This document shows, in pieces, positions 44,099-54,104 of a DNA stretch of 54,104 nucleotides. Source of the stretch: Syncephalis plumigaleata. Its lineage: Eukaryota; Zoopagomycota; Zoopagomycetes; Zoopagales; Piptocephalidaceae. Numbering within the stretch: the stretch's first letter is position 1; each line of letters begins with the position of its first letter. The notes beneath the pieces were generated by a model. The model did no database searches, was not told where the DNA came from, and was given only the letters and a program-made list of their open reading frames with translations. The stretch covers positions 1 to 54,104 of the forward strand of contig JAIXMF010000052.1 of the NCBI GenBank assembly GCA_025201365.1, given 5' to 3'. The position numbers were made by a program, and so were the translations under genes.

Positions 44099-44581
44099 AT
44101 GGATTCCCCTATGGACACTTATCCTGAACGTGAAGTATCGCCTCTCTCTGCTCATCATGCCGATGACGCACGTAGTTCTGAAGATGACAGTGATAGTGGA
44201 ATAAGAACAAAGAATCGCTTAGGTGCGAGTGCTCGTCGTGAACATAATTACGAGGCAGCACCTACCGATGATATGGTGCTAGATCAGCCAGCACGTTCTA
44301 GCACGCAACGTTATGTTGGTGAACCTTTATCACCACCCTCGTTACATAGTCAACGGGCTGAACTTGGTGGTGCCGGTGGCACTGATAGTGATGTGGATAT
44401 GCCACATTTAAATAGAGCCGAACTATACGGTAGTGGTATGGGCGGTATGGAACGACTTGTTCATACCAATTTCTACGATGGTAAGTTATATACAATAGCT
44501 AGTGTTCTATATAACTAATTGATTGATTGCTTATTAGATTTCGGTGATATTTTTGCTAAAAGTACGCTGTCTCTTCATTAA
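44099..44581 (+). CDS. Small acidic protein with a CSN9/CSNAP-like C-terminal motif
   Basis: Exons 44099-44480 and 44538-44581 give 141 residues. The first 115 are disordered (Ser, Asp, Arg, Gly; DDARSSEDDSDSGIR). The C-terminal end, created across the intron, is VHTNFYDDFGDIF (121-133) then AKSTLSLH. As I remember it, the human COP9 subunit COPS9/CSNAP ends in VHADFFNDFEDLF plus acidic residues; the aligned pattern is V-H-x-[DN]-F-[FY]-[ND]-D-F-x-D-[IL]-F. CSNAP uses this Phe/Asp tail to dock on the CSN3-CSN5-CSN6 part of the complex. The protein is longer than human CSNAP (57 residues), and the acidic tail after the motif is replaced. I chose ATG 44099 (MDSPMDTYPE) because the frame upstream runs through a pyrimidine leader; ATG 43973 is possible. 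AATAAA at 44618. Confidence 0.65.
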
Positions 44582-46269
44582 TACTGACTTGCTTCCATTG
44601 TTGATACACGTATAAATAATAAACAAGACGTATATTGTATAGCATGAAATTAGTCTTTATTCACCTTCCTTGTATTAATTCAGTCTATCTCATACACAAT
44701 GACTCTTATTCATAGTAATACAGGTAGTAGAGTCATCTATTGTTATGCTATGCTATTGTTCTTATTGATGGCATGGCACCTAGTCCATTATGCCATTGAC
44801 AACAATAGCAACAGTATCTTTAAGTTACAAGTGCTGCATCTCAAGGACAAGACCATCACATGCCTGCTACTCTTCAAATAGACGAAATGGGAATGCGGAG
44901 TAAGATGTGCGTGCTACTCACTCTTGCATTTACTACTACTACAATGAATGACCATCATCATCATACCATCATGAGCATGAGCATCACAATACGAACCATG
45001 TGGGTCAATGAATAGGCGTGTGCGTGTGTGCGTGTGTGTATCCATAACCACACATACATTCATGCATACATACATACATACACACCGTCACAATCGACTT
45101 GTGAATCTATACAGCATGAAATAATAGTAAAACAAGTAGCAACATGTTATCAACATTACTACAAGCTAAAACACTCGCTTGTTTACTCTCATCGCTATAA
45201 TACAGGATTACTATAGTCAGTGGTATTATTCCGCTAGATGTACTCCGATATTACTTCCGCGACTAATTCAATAAATTACACATACATACACAAACATGTG
45301 GTACCCGACCAAATGTGGTACTCATACCCGCAAGTCCCTCTCATGAAGCATAAAGAAGGAGAGCGAGAACGAGAGCGAGAAGGAATACAACGCAGCTTAG
45401 CATTAGTGTGATAACCACGCGTCATGGCCGTTGCCATCGCTAGACTCAGACAGACCGCTATTTCCCTTATTGTGGATGTGGGCGTGTGTGTGTGCGGTAC
45501 AAAGAAGAAACAGAAGAAACACACTCCTCTTCATTTACTTCTATTATCTTTTTTCCTTCTAATTACAATTGCGCGCGCTTACTCTCTCTCTCTCTTTCTC
45601 TCTTTCTCCTATACTCTCTCATACTATCGGTATTTTGTAGTTGTTTGACCGTCTCACTTACTCATTTCACCCTTTAACTCGGTCTAGTCACGCCTATTCT
45701 CCTCTTCGTAGATTACCATTACCTCTTCCGTTTCTCACTCATTTGCTCTCTCTCTCTCTCTTTCACTCTCCCACTTTACTCTTCCTTTCGTATTTCATCT
45801 GTGACTATTAAGCACATGGTATCTATTTACTGCAACGTATATCTAGTCTAACATTGCACTATTGTCATCTATCGACAGTATCATAACGTGTTGTGTGTGT
45901 GTGTGCGCTTGCACTCCTATCATTGCAGTTCAAGTTGGAATTATTAGTCTATAGTATACTGGCACATCAGTTACTCTTTAGGCATATATATATATTGGAT
46001 CTACATTCCTATTGACTTCTCTTTCCTTTCCTTTCTATTACTACAGCTACAACTACTACAACCTATTATTATATTATTATCACCACTCTCTATTACTACC
46101 TCTAGTACCGTATTACTACAAACGCACCATTATTGGGATAGTCACGCGTTTGTCGTTGCAGTAACTTACTTGCATCCATCACTACTAGCACTACTACTAC
46201 TCGCACTACTACTACTACTAATATCCACCGGCTACACCTAATACTATCACCTATTTATCATCTTCAACT
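44582..46269. promoter_or_regulatory. Long KIN1 upstream region rich in simple repeats and pyrimidine tracts
   Basis: GT/GCGT run at 45016-45039, CATA repeat at 45065-45082, CT runs at 45582-45608 and 45746-45761, GT run at 45892-45905, and TTACTACTA repeats at 46035-46220. From about 45550 to the KIN1 ATG, the + strand is mostly C/T, like the leaders of other genes here. A 60-codon hydrophobic ATG frame at 44699-44881 is too weak to call. Confidence 0.5.
45582..45608. repeat. CT microsatellite in KIN1 leader
   Basis: CTCTCTCTCT... with one TTT interruption, continued by further CTTT words; part of the pyrimidine-rich upstream region. Confidence 0.9.
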
Positions 46270-49218
46270 ATGACTACAGTTGCTCAGAAACCAGCCTCTG
46301 ACGCCATGCCAGAAACGGGCAAAAATAGCACTACCGCTACTGCAGCTGCTACTAATCACCGTTCAAAGTATAGTAAGGCTAATGGTAGTTCGAGTCATGG
46401 TCAGCGCCAGCATCGACGGCTTATCGGTAGTTTTCAGCTTGGCAAGACGTTGGGTGCAGGCAGTATGGGTAAGGTGAAACTCGCTCAACACGTCGTCACG
46501 GGTAAAAAGGTAAGAAGAGAGGCACGCTTCTATTATGCGTATAGGCGTGTGTGTATGCGTGTGTGTGCGTATATATACCGATATGGTTGGCTGTATACTT
46601 GTGTATACTTGTGTACGCATCGTAATACACCTTGGCTTTGTTTAGGTAGTAACTAATTGATGTGTACATGTATTGCATAATAGGCAGCGGTAAAAATTAT
46701 TCCGCGAGCTGTAGCCACTCAGAATCCCGATGGTACTACAAAACCCGCCAAGGATACGGACAATAAGGAGGTGCGCGTTGTACGTGAGGCTGCCATTCTA
46801 CAGCTACTTCATCATCCGAATGTTGTCGCATTAAAGGAGTTTATCGTGCATCCACGTCATTTCTATTTGGCATTTGAGTATGTAAGCGGTGGTCAGATGC
46901 TCGACTATATTATAAGCCATGGTCGTCTCAAGGAACGAGTAGCACGTAAATTTCTACGTCAAATGGTATCAGCAGTAGATTACTGCCATCGTAACTCTAT
47001 TGTTCATCGCGGTAAGTTGTATTATCTATTCATTCATTTATTATATTAGTTATTCATATGTATACGATTATTAGATTTGAAGATCGAAAACATTCTCATT
47101 TCAAACTCGGGTAGCATCAAATTGATTGATTTCGGCTTAGCCAACCTTTACTCGCCACGATCCCATTTAAACACGTTCTGCGGTTCGCTTTATTTCGCTG
47201 CACCTGAACTACTAAATGCCCGTCCCTACATTGGTCCCGAGGTGGATATATGGAGTTTAGGCATTGTCCTATACGTGCTAGTATGTGGTAAGGTGCCATT
47301 CGACGATCAAAGTATGCCAATGCTACACGCGAAAATCAAACGAGGTCACGTCGAGTATCCCGATTGGTTAAGTAAGGATTGTGTCGATCTACTGTCGCGC
47401 ATGCTAGTGGTAGATCCATCGAGACGAGCACCCTTACGTACGGTGGCCAGTCATCCCTGGATGGTACGCGGATACGACGGTCCACCAGATAACTACGTGC
47501 CAAAGCGTGAACCACTCACCCTACCATTGGACCTTGAGGTGATTCGTCGTATGCGCGGGTTTGATTTTGGACCCGAAGGTGATATTCTACATCGTTTGGA
47601 GGAGGTAGTTACCGCATGGACCGATAGACGCCGTCTCGCCGCCGAATGTCGCTGGCGATGGAGTAGCGGTGTCGAGGATGGCGCGTTGGATGCCGTGGAA
47701 CCCGAGACCGATCCCAACGAGCTTACCCTAATGGACGAGCTCGACCCCATTGTATCTATTTATTATCTGGTACGGGAACGGATAGAACGCGAGAAACGAG
47801 GAGAGCCAACGGGATTCGATGAGGAAGAGGGTACGCGCGAGTATCGAGTGGATATTAACGGTGCCGATACCATTGCTAGTGCCGCCATTGCTAATGCCAC
47901 TACCACTACCGCCGAGTTGACAGAGGAGGATCTGGCCACGCCAGAGACCAGCGAGTGGCCCGCGGTACACACGGAGATGCTCAAGGATAGCGATGCCGAT
48001 GGTAGTAAAACGTCGAAACAAAGCGAGAAGAGCGGCACACGATTTAGACGAGCCGTTTCCGATGTGGTTCGTCTCGCTCGTGGTAAGGACGATGATAAGG
48101 AGTTGTCGACGACGACGACGCCAGCCACACCGGCATCGTCATCCACTCATGATAACCAAGTAGTGAATTTAGCTGTACCTACACTGGTCACCTCACCCGG
48201 TAGTGGTAGTACTCGTTCCAATAACAGTCAAAGCAGCAACGGTGGTATTATGCGACGTATCAGTCTCGTCATGGGCAGTGCCGGTCGTCGTCGTCTCACT
48301 AAGAAGCGCGCCGATACAACGAGGGACGTGTTCTCGGACGACGAAGACGAACGATTGGCATTGGAACGACGTCATAGCACCACACCCATGCACTTGCTAC
48401 GTCGTCCCGGTAGCGGTGATCAACTACGTCGTAGACAATCCACGAAGAGTGCCAATTCAGCTCGTCAAGACGAGGAACACGAGTTACGCGGTCGTAGCTT
48501 CGGTCGTCGTTTAACACGTCTACTATCGCGTCGTTCGCCCAATAGTAGTAGCACGCGTAATGGACGTCGATCTCGCTTGCCCTCGGTCAGCACGCCGGAT
48601 GGATCAGGTCGTGTCATTCCCGAGGAAGCCAACAGTCCTACAAGGCTACTATTATCACCGGATGGCCCGCTAAGTGAAGGTGCCATGACCCCGACGAGTA
48701 ATGGTGATTCGTTCGATGCACTTGGTTCGGCCATATCGCCTAAACCCGATGTATTGGCCATGGAGGACACCACCGTTGATTCCAAGGTGAAGACAGTATT
48801 CCTTAAGGGCTTGTTCTCAGTGAACACTACAAGTACACGATCGCCCAAGAAGATCCGTCTCGAGTTGTTGACGGCATTGGAAGAGGCGGAGATCGGCTAC
48901 CACGAGAGTCGCGGTCGTATTGATTGCTGGTTACCACGCGATGCAGCAGATCCTCGTCTAGGACCGGAAGCCTTAGTAGAAGCTGTCGACGCAGCCGGTG
49001 TCACTGATGCCAATGGTAATAGCACCACCACGGATAAACCCGCGTCATCAACATCGTCGTCGGCATCACCGGGTCAGCTCAAGTTGTGGTTCGAGGTTAG
49101 TATCGTGCGTACACCATGGCTACCTGGTATGTGTGGCGTACGTTTCAGACGTGTATCCGGTGATCCATGGCTATACCGAGAGAGTTGTCAACGAATCCTA
49201 GAGAAAACACGACTCTAA
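46270..49218 (+). CDS. KIN1: Kin1/Par-1/MARK-type Ser/Thr kinase with KA1 domain
   Basis: Polarity and exocytosis kinase of the fungal Kin1/Kin2 group, acting at the cell cortex. Exons 46270-46509, 46684-47011 and 47075-49218; 903 residues. The kinase domain is complete: glycine loop GAGSMGKV (62-69), AVK lysine 84, [12 protein letters not shown], catalytic HRDLKIEN (Asp190), DFG Asp208, activation loop [16 protein letters not shown] and [21 protein letters not shown], then [19 protein letters not shown], nearly identical in kind to Kin1. A long Arg/Ser/Thr-rich region separates it from the C-terminal KA1 domain (about 805-903: [33 protein letters not shown]), which binds acidic phospholipids in this family. 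KA1 is interrupted by a Ser/Thr-rich insert of about 30 residues. Intron 2 splits HRD between Arg and Asp. AT-rich 3' flank. Confidence 0.95.
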
Positions 49219-49509
49219 CCCAACAAACAACACACCAACAAACAAATAAGCAAGCAATCCTATCAATTATATATATCCACCATACTTAGGCATGTTCTTT
49301 TTTAAAAAGTATTATATCATTATTACTTTTTATTCGTTATCTTAAGCGTTGATCTCGCGTTTACTATTACCTATTACCACTACTACTTCCATTATTACTA
49401 TTACTTCTACTTCTACTATTTCATTTTACTTTTCATCATTTTTATTATAAATCACAGAGTGCTTTTATTATCTCATCAACAATAACTTGAATATGCATAA
49501 ATAGTGATA

Positions 49510-51189
49510 TCATTCATCTGTATCATCTGTAAAATCAACAGCATACGTGTAGATGGCATCTAATCGCTCTACCATATCATCATCTTGTAATGAATATTTG
49601 AGGAAACGTGCCACACCCTCATCACGATAAACGAGTGTTAATGCATTATCGATTGGTGTTAATGTCGCTAATAGATCGCCATCCTCTTCATTAATGTAAT
49701 GATACGCACCTTGCCATGCTATTTCATTGTCAGTATTGTCATCATGCCATGTAATAGCATCTGGTGTATTGTTGCTATCCGGTGTTACTAGAATGTGTAA
49801 TACGGCATCAAGACCTGATGGTTCTTTCCAGTCATCACGTAATAAAGTATAATCACCGTGAACAATGCGACGTATTTGACCGTATACACCATTTGATTCA
49901 GTGGTAGTCATGCTTAATCCTGTAATATCTTGAAAATACTCAACAAGACTTTTAGATTGTAGAAATACGTCGAAATCATCTAATAGTTGCATAGCTTGTG
50001 TAGTAGTCACATCATTAACATCGCTATTGATAGTTGACTTGTTAAACTGAGCATATCGTCTAAGACTTGCTGGTCCATTCATTTGCCATGGTTGTATATC
50101 ATGATGTGCATGCGTGTAATGGCATATTACCTGAATGGCTTTGGCTAATTCAACTCGCTTATCCGTTCGTATAAATTCCTTTAGTTGCACCACTGATTCA
50201 TCGGTAAATTGTTGCAGAATACGTTGTTTAGCCTCTAACGTCAAGTAATCCGGACATATCCAATGAGAAAGTGATTGTTCCATTTGAAGTGGTATATATT
50301 GCGGTAATATCGACACTAATGGATTAGGGCGTGTAACTGATGTATTTGTCGTATTGCTAGTATTACGTATGGGCCCGTATAACCAGCCTGTTACAGACCA
50401 TCTGGCACGATCAGCTAAGCGCGAGTGTACCTCCTCCACTTGATGCCATGAAGTTTCACCAACACGAAATAGAACAAGTGCACCACGTTCCGGTAAGAGT
50501 TGACGTACTACACGATCAGGCTGACCCTCATTATCGCTCAATGTGTTGAACAGAGCGAGTGCACCGCCATCACTCGTTGACCACGTAGCATCAACGAGAT
50601 AGTAGACGAAAGCAACACGACGCGCTACACCCAGTGTCACTTCCTCTTTAATATCATCGTCGTGACAAAGGAGATAACCACCACGTTCATAGCGTTGTGC
50701 GGCCAAATCAACTCTATCCTCGATAAGTTGATGCGGTTCCAATCCTAGGATTGTCTCGATAAGTCGTAGAGTGGGTGCTGATGCTATCACACTGCGTAAT
50801 CCCTGGATATGCTTGCCACTTAGTGCTTGTGCATCCCATGATTGATAGAAATCGTACAAGTCGTTGGAACGATGCTGTAACGGCACGGATTTGAGTTCAT
50901 CCTGTAGCGCGTCAGCAAATGTATCAGAGGTGGAAGAGGTGGTGGTGGTGGCAAAGAAGCGTGGCAGTTGAATAACGGGAAACGGTGTGGCAAAACAACG
51001 AGCACCACTCTCCGTGTCATGCCAGGCACCGTCTACACTATCGTTGAATGAAGACGCGTCTAGTATAAACTGGCGAATACGTTGCAAAGCAGTTGGAGAG
51101 TCATAACAAGGATTAATTACTGGTAACTCGTTCTCTAAATGAATACGTTTACGTGATGGTTCCGAGGAATCTTCAGTTGAATGGGACAT
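49510..51189 (-). CDS. OFD1: Ofd1/Tpa1/OGFOD1-type prolyl hydroxylase
   Basis: Fe(II)/2-oxoglutarate dioxygenase; known relatives hydroxylate a proline of ribosomal protein uS12 (Rps23) and affect translation termination and, in fission yeast, oxygen-dependent SREBP turnover. Single exon, 559 residues from ATG 51189 (the frame opens further up only at a TTG). The N-terminal catalytic jelly roll has the iron ligands His176-x-Asp178 (LLCHDDD) and His249 (SWHQVEEV) and the 2-oxoglutarate arginine in RWSVTGWLYG. The C-terminal half (DDWKEPSGLDAVLHIL ... DGDLLATLTPIDNALTLVYRDEG) fits the second, non-catalytic jelly roll of this family. The acidic/Thr tail DFTDDTDE ends the protein. The length agrees with the family's usual 540-650. 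Confidence 0.93.
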   Translation of the reverse strand: MSHSTEDSSEPSRKRIHLENELPVINPCYDSPTALQRIRQFILDASSFNDSVDGAWHDTESGARCFATPFPVIQLPRFFATTTTSSTSDTFADALQDELKSVPLQHRSNDLYDFYQSWDAQALSGKHIQGLRSVIASAPTLRLIETILGLEPHQLIEDRVDLAAQRYERGGYLLCHDDDIKEEVTLGVARRVAFVYYLVDATWSTSDGGALALFNTLSDNEGQPDRVVRQLLPERGALVLFRVGETSWHQVEEVHSRLADRARWSVTGWLYGPIRNTSNTTNTSVTRPNPLVSILPQYIPLQMEQSLSHWICPDYLTLEAKQRILQQFTDESVVQLKEFIRTDKRVELAKAIQVICHYTHAHHDIQPWQMNGPASLRRYAQFNKSTINSDVNDVTTTQAMQLLDDFDVFLQSKSLVEYFQDITGLSMTTTESNGVYGQIRRIVHGDYTLLRDDWKEPSGLDAVLHILVTPDSNNTPDAITWHDDNTDNEIAWQGAYHYINEEDGDLLATLTPIDNALTLVYRDEGVARFLKYSLQDDDMVERLDAIYTYAVDFTDDTDE

Positions 51190-51374
51190 GATTAAAAAAC
51201 AAAACAAAACAAAAAGAAAAACAGTGCATGTTACTACAATGCATTTATTTACCTGTTAAATAACTTGTTTATTCATGACAAACTATACTGATAATGTACA
51301 TGGACATATACGCGAGATATAAATAAGATAACGAGTATAATCAAGCGGGTAATTGATGCGCAATAGAGAGAAGT

Positions 51375-52940
51375 TTAGTGTTCGTAGATGTGGAATATTG
51401 GTGTGTTAATATCGCGGGCTGATGAAAACGGTATTGCTCCATTTGTTGTTTCATTTGGAATATTAGCGGTGGCAAGTGTCGTGCTAGACTGTGGATGTAC
51501 TAGTCGATGTCGACGTAAATTGACAAATGTAGTAAGATTCGATAATAAAGAACGATTGTTAGCATGAATACCTGATAATACGCGTGTAGCATCATTTGAT
51601 AGATTGTTAACGGTATTGGTGGTTGTTAGCGGAAGTGGTTCTGAGGTATATCGTAATAGTGGTAATGACTGATGTGTATGTGATAGTGCATCCATATTCG
51701 CTAAATGTGCCGGTACATGAAGTGGAAATGCCGAGTTGGATTGTCGTCGTGGTCGTCTTCGACTAGCTGATCTAGTGGAAATTATCTGATGATAATGGTG
51801 ATGATGATGATGCGGTGCGACAACACGACTAAACCACCGAGCAAACCATGATCCCGCTGACAATGATGGCAATGGCTTGCCTGGTGCACAACGAACGAGA
51901 TCAGCATCAGGATCTCGTACTTTTCTGGTATGATTTCTTGTGAGCGAGTTAGACGTCAATGATGATGGTGATGAGGCACCCATACCGACAAGAAATCCTA
52001 GATGACACTGGAATGTAGCTGGACATAACCAGCGTTCACCGCTTCTTCGATTCTCATCCACAGTGTTGGCGGTGTTTTGCGTAAATGTTGCGGCTACCGG
52101 TGCTGTAGATGTATTGGTAGTTAATGGTATAGTAGAAGGAAGCAATTGATGAGGTAGTAATGGTTCCATAGCAGATGGTAAGGCAACATGCTCATGATTA
52201 TGATTATTTGTTGTTATTGTTGTTGTTGTAGATGCTACCGGTCGATCTCGTGTTACATGGTAGATACACTCCCAGTCGCGACAAGCAGCATCTTGACGTG
52301 CAATACGATGCAAGCCAGGTCGATGGATCTCGACACCCCACGAACGATCCAGTAGATTGGCACTACGTCTTAGGATGCAAACACCCTGTCCACGATCCCA
52401 TCGCGTTTGACGTCGAATGGTACGTAGCACGGGTTGGCGCAGGAATAGCGAACGGTAATAGCGTCGAGCAGTACGTGGATCTCGTTGCGGTACAAATGTG
52501 CACAACAGCGTATGTGGATCGAAATGAAGAAACGGTATCTCCACGCGTAATCGCCAGCGTTCCTCTTGTTCGAACGTGAGCAACACGGATGTTCTATGTA
52601 AATGTTGAATGAGTGCCTCCATTACTAATGGCGTCCATTTCGGATGTAGTTGACGTATTCTGTATAGTGTGACTAGGTCCAATTGGCATAGTATCACCAG
52701 TGCCAACTCTGGTGGTAGCATCAATAGTCGACAACGTTTCCGTGATGGCGCTGATGTCATTGCCATTAAGGTAATATCGAGTGACAATGAATGATGATTC
52801 GGCATCATTAGCGCGAGTGATATACACGATGATTTCTTGTACTTTGTTAACGTGGTAAATGGTGTTGCATTCGTATGTACGGTAGATACGGGCGCTGTTA
52901 CACGCGAACGATGCTGCCGTACTAAACCAGTCAACGTCAT
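51375..52940 (-). CDS. F-box-like protein with disordered C-terminal half
   Basis: Single exon, 521 residues from ATG 52940; later ATGs at 52808 and 52766 are possible because the first 60 residues look unstructured. An F-box-like segment reads RLLMLPPELALVILCQLDLVTLYRIRQLHPKW (written in parts: LLMLPPELALVILCQLD, then LVTLYRIRQLHPKW), the L-P-P-E-L...L-D-L-x-x-L-x-x-[IV] pattern of Skp1-binding F-boxes. The following domain (RVEIPFLHFDPHTLLCTFVPQ, YYRSLFLRQPVLR, CILRRSANLLDRSWGVEIHR, RDWECIYHVTRD) is compact but not a recognised substrate-binding repeat. The rest is Thr/Ser/His/Arg-rich and probably disordered. Plausibly a substrate receptor of an SCF ubiquitin ligase, which would connect it with the COP9 subunits in the window; that is inference. 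The leader is purine-rich on the + strand, i.e. pyrimidine-rich on the coding strand. Confidence 0.65.
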   Translation of the reverse strand: MTLTGLVRQHRSRVTAPVSTVHTNATPFTTLTKYKKSSCISLALMMPNHHSLSLDITLMAMTSAPSRKRCRLLMLPPELALVILCQLDLVTLYRIRQLHPKWTPLVMEALIQHLHRTSVLLTFEQEERWRLRVEIPFLHFDPHTLLCTFVPQRDPRTARRYYRSLFLRQPVLRTIRRQTRWDRGQGVCILRRSANLLDRSWGVEIHRPGLHRIARQDAACRDWECIYHVTRDRPVASTTTTITTNNHNHEHVALPSAMEPLLPHQLLPSTIPLTTNTSTAPVAATFTQNTANTVDENRRSGERWLCPATFQCHLGFLVGMGASSPSSLTSNSLTRNHTRKVRDPDADLVRCAPGKPLPSLSAGSWFARWFSRVVAPHHHHHHYHQIISTRSASRRRPRRQSNSAFPLHVPAHLANMDALSHTHQSLPLLRYTSEPLPLTTTNTVNNLSNDATRVLSGIHANNRSLLSNLTTFVNLRRHRLVHPQSSTTLATANIPNETTNGAIPFSSARDINTPIFHIYEH

Positions 52941-53682
52941 CAATTTGAATGGAGTACGCGATAACTGTAATAATAGCACTAGTACTTTTTATCAACAATG
53001 ACTGATGCCAGCTTACATAACAACAGCAAGAAAGAAAGAAAGAGGAGCAGGATCCTAGCGTAGCGTAGTAAGAAGAAAGGAAAGGAACGGAAAGGAAAAG
53101 ACGAGTAAACACTAGTGGCAAATCTCTAATTGTATCCCTAGTTGTTCGGCTGCTTGCTTCCCCTTATTCCAACGCGTATAATAATTATGTCGTAGTTATA
53201 AGATCAAGAGTGGCAACGGCTGATTGCTTCTACGTAGTATCGTTCAAATGCCCAGCAACGGCCATGCCCGTTTGTAAGTGGTGCATGGTTACGTGAAGGT
53301 TGGCAAGCATAGTGTGTAAAAGAATGGGACAAGATAGAATGAGGATAGGATGGACACACGCACACACACACGCAGTGACTGTGCTAAAATGCGGGGATTA
53401 CATGCTCTTTTACCAACGCGTAAACTTGTATATCTCATATATATCACCAACGTAACATTCTCATTTTTTATTAATTCTCTATGCTACATCTACGCAACTA
53501 CCATAGTCATAGGAATACAGTAACAGTATCATTCTAGTTAACAAGCTAATGTTGCTGTAATATATGTAAGCAATTAAGTAATAGTAGTGAAAGCACTACA
53601 ATGATGAATAAACAATCAGTCATGATCATGAATGGTTGTATGCTGCATTGATTGTAGGTGGTGTATTTAAATCGATCATTGA
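52941..53682. promoter_or_regulatory. Divergent region between the F-box-like gene and the MutL homologue
   Basis: Contains GAAA and GGAAA tracts (53027-53100; pyrimidine leader of the F-box-like gene) and a CACACG/CA run (53354-53373). A 175-codon - strand frame across 52594-53121 overlaps the F-box-like gene in another frame and is a shadow. Confidence 0.5.
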
Positions 53683-54104
53683 ATGCATCAATCGAATCAT
53701 GTCACTTTACCTTCTAGTTCATTTGTTGACCTTATAGTAAGCATGAAGGGATTAGAGAGTATTCAACAATTATCAAGTGAAACGGCACAACGCTTGGCTG
53801 CAGGAGTAGTGATAGTTACAGCTAGTGATGTAGTTAAAGAACTGGTAGAGTACGTGTCGATATGCTATGTGTGTCAATAAATGCTACAGTTATATATATA
53901 TATATATCACGTTAGGAATGCACTAGATGCAAAGGCATCTAATATTATGGTACGCTTAGTGGATGGAGGTCTAGACACCATTATGGTATGCGTAGTAGTG
54001 GATGTATGCACTATGATGCAATGCTCATTCGTGCTTGCTAGGTTAAAGATAATGGTACAGGCATATCTGTTATTGATCGTACTATGATTGGGAAGCAACA
54101 TTGT
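53683..54104 (+). CDS. PMS1/MLH2-type MutL homologue, N-terminal part (partial)
   Basis: Start of a DNA mismatch-repair ATPase of the GHKL fold; the gene runs off the end of the window. Exons 53683-53849, 53916-53985 and 54042 onward join in frame. The Bergerat-fold motif I is VVKELVENALDA with the catalytic Glu and Mg-binding Asn, followed by SNIMVRLVDGGLDTIMVKDNGTGI (motif II: DNGTGI), then VIDRTMIGKQH. Upstream, the usual MutL IAAGEVV reads LAAGVVIVTASDVVKEL: the GEV glutamate is Val. That and the MIGKQHC continuation favour the PMS1/Mlh2 branch over MLH1 or PMS2. ATG 53743 (MKGLESIQQL) is an alternative start nearer the conserved part. The endonuclease and dimerisation regions lie outside the window. 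Confidence 0.85.

Noticed and set aside
44699-44881. 60-codon ATG frame with a hydrophobic segment
   Set aside because: Too short, AT-rich, no conserved motif and no splice partners; a small membrane peptide cannot be excluded but is not supported.
1-54104. tRNA, rRNA, CRISPR, transposon and phage-like features
   Set aside because: No B-box-like internal promoters with a foldable cloverleaf, no spaced repeats, no transposase or reverse transcriptase motifs and no terminal inverted repeats were found by eye. A tRNAscan or repeat-masker run would be decisive.

Overview
The window is a stretch of nuclear genome from a fungus. Evidence includes many short spliceosomal introns, small intergenic gaps, and fungal-type families: a Kin1 kinase with a KA1 tail, an Oca1-type phosphatase-like protein, a Vps36 carrying zinc fingers, and a monofunctional Tyr1 dehydrogenase. 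An ASPM orthologue, a COP9 subunit 1 and a homeodomain protein of animal-like look point to an early-diverging (non-Dikarya) lineage. I cannot place the phylum from sequence alone. There are no rRNA or tRNA genes, mobile elements or CRISPR arrays that I can support.

Layout. 0-7 kb: 3' end of the exosome nuclease DIS3 (+), a homeodomain protein (+), GINS subunit PSF1 (-), and splicing factor TRA2 (-). 7-19 kb: a 12-exon ASPM gene (+) converging on a 12-exon cytochrome P450 (-), followed by ESCRT-II subunit VPS36 (-). 19-22 kb: PLAA/Doa1 (+, 22 exons), divergent from VPS36 across about 200 bases. 22-28 kb: a gene-poor purine-rich block, a small secreted protein (-), a two-pass membrane protein (+) and a METTL21-like methyltransferase (-). 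28-36 kb: TYR1 (+), CSN1 (+) and a serine-rich coiled-coil protein (+). 36-44 kb: PIF1 helicase (-), an Oca1-type phosphatase-like protein (-) and a polytopic membrane protein (+). 44-54 kb: a small acidic protein whose tail resembles the COP9 subunit CSN9/CSNAP (+), KIN1 (+), an Ofd1/Tpa1 dioxygenase (-), an F-box-like protein (-) and the start of a PMS1/MLH2-type MutL homologue (+).

Gene structure is uneven. Housekeeping genes such as PLAA, TYR1, P450, ASPM and VPS36 are cut into many small exons, while several others have a single exon. I reconstructed about 93 introns by frame and homology. Roughly nine in ten end in TAG, and one (in CSN1) begins with GC instead of GT.

Functional themes recur. 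VPS36 and PLAA both act on ubiquitinated cargo and share one promoter interval. CSN1 and the CSN9-like protein could belong to the same COP9 signalosome. ASPM, PSF1, PIF1 and the MutL homologue serve spindle, replication and repair functions. The most interesting items are the fungal ASPM with its 77-residue triple-IQ super-repeat, the CSN9-like protein, the Oca1-type protein with an altered CX5R motif, and several lineage-specific membrane or secreted proteins with no recognised function.
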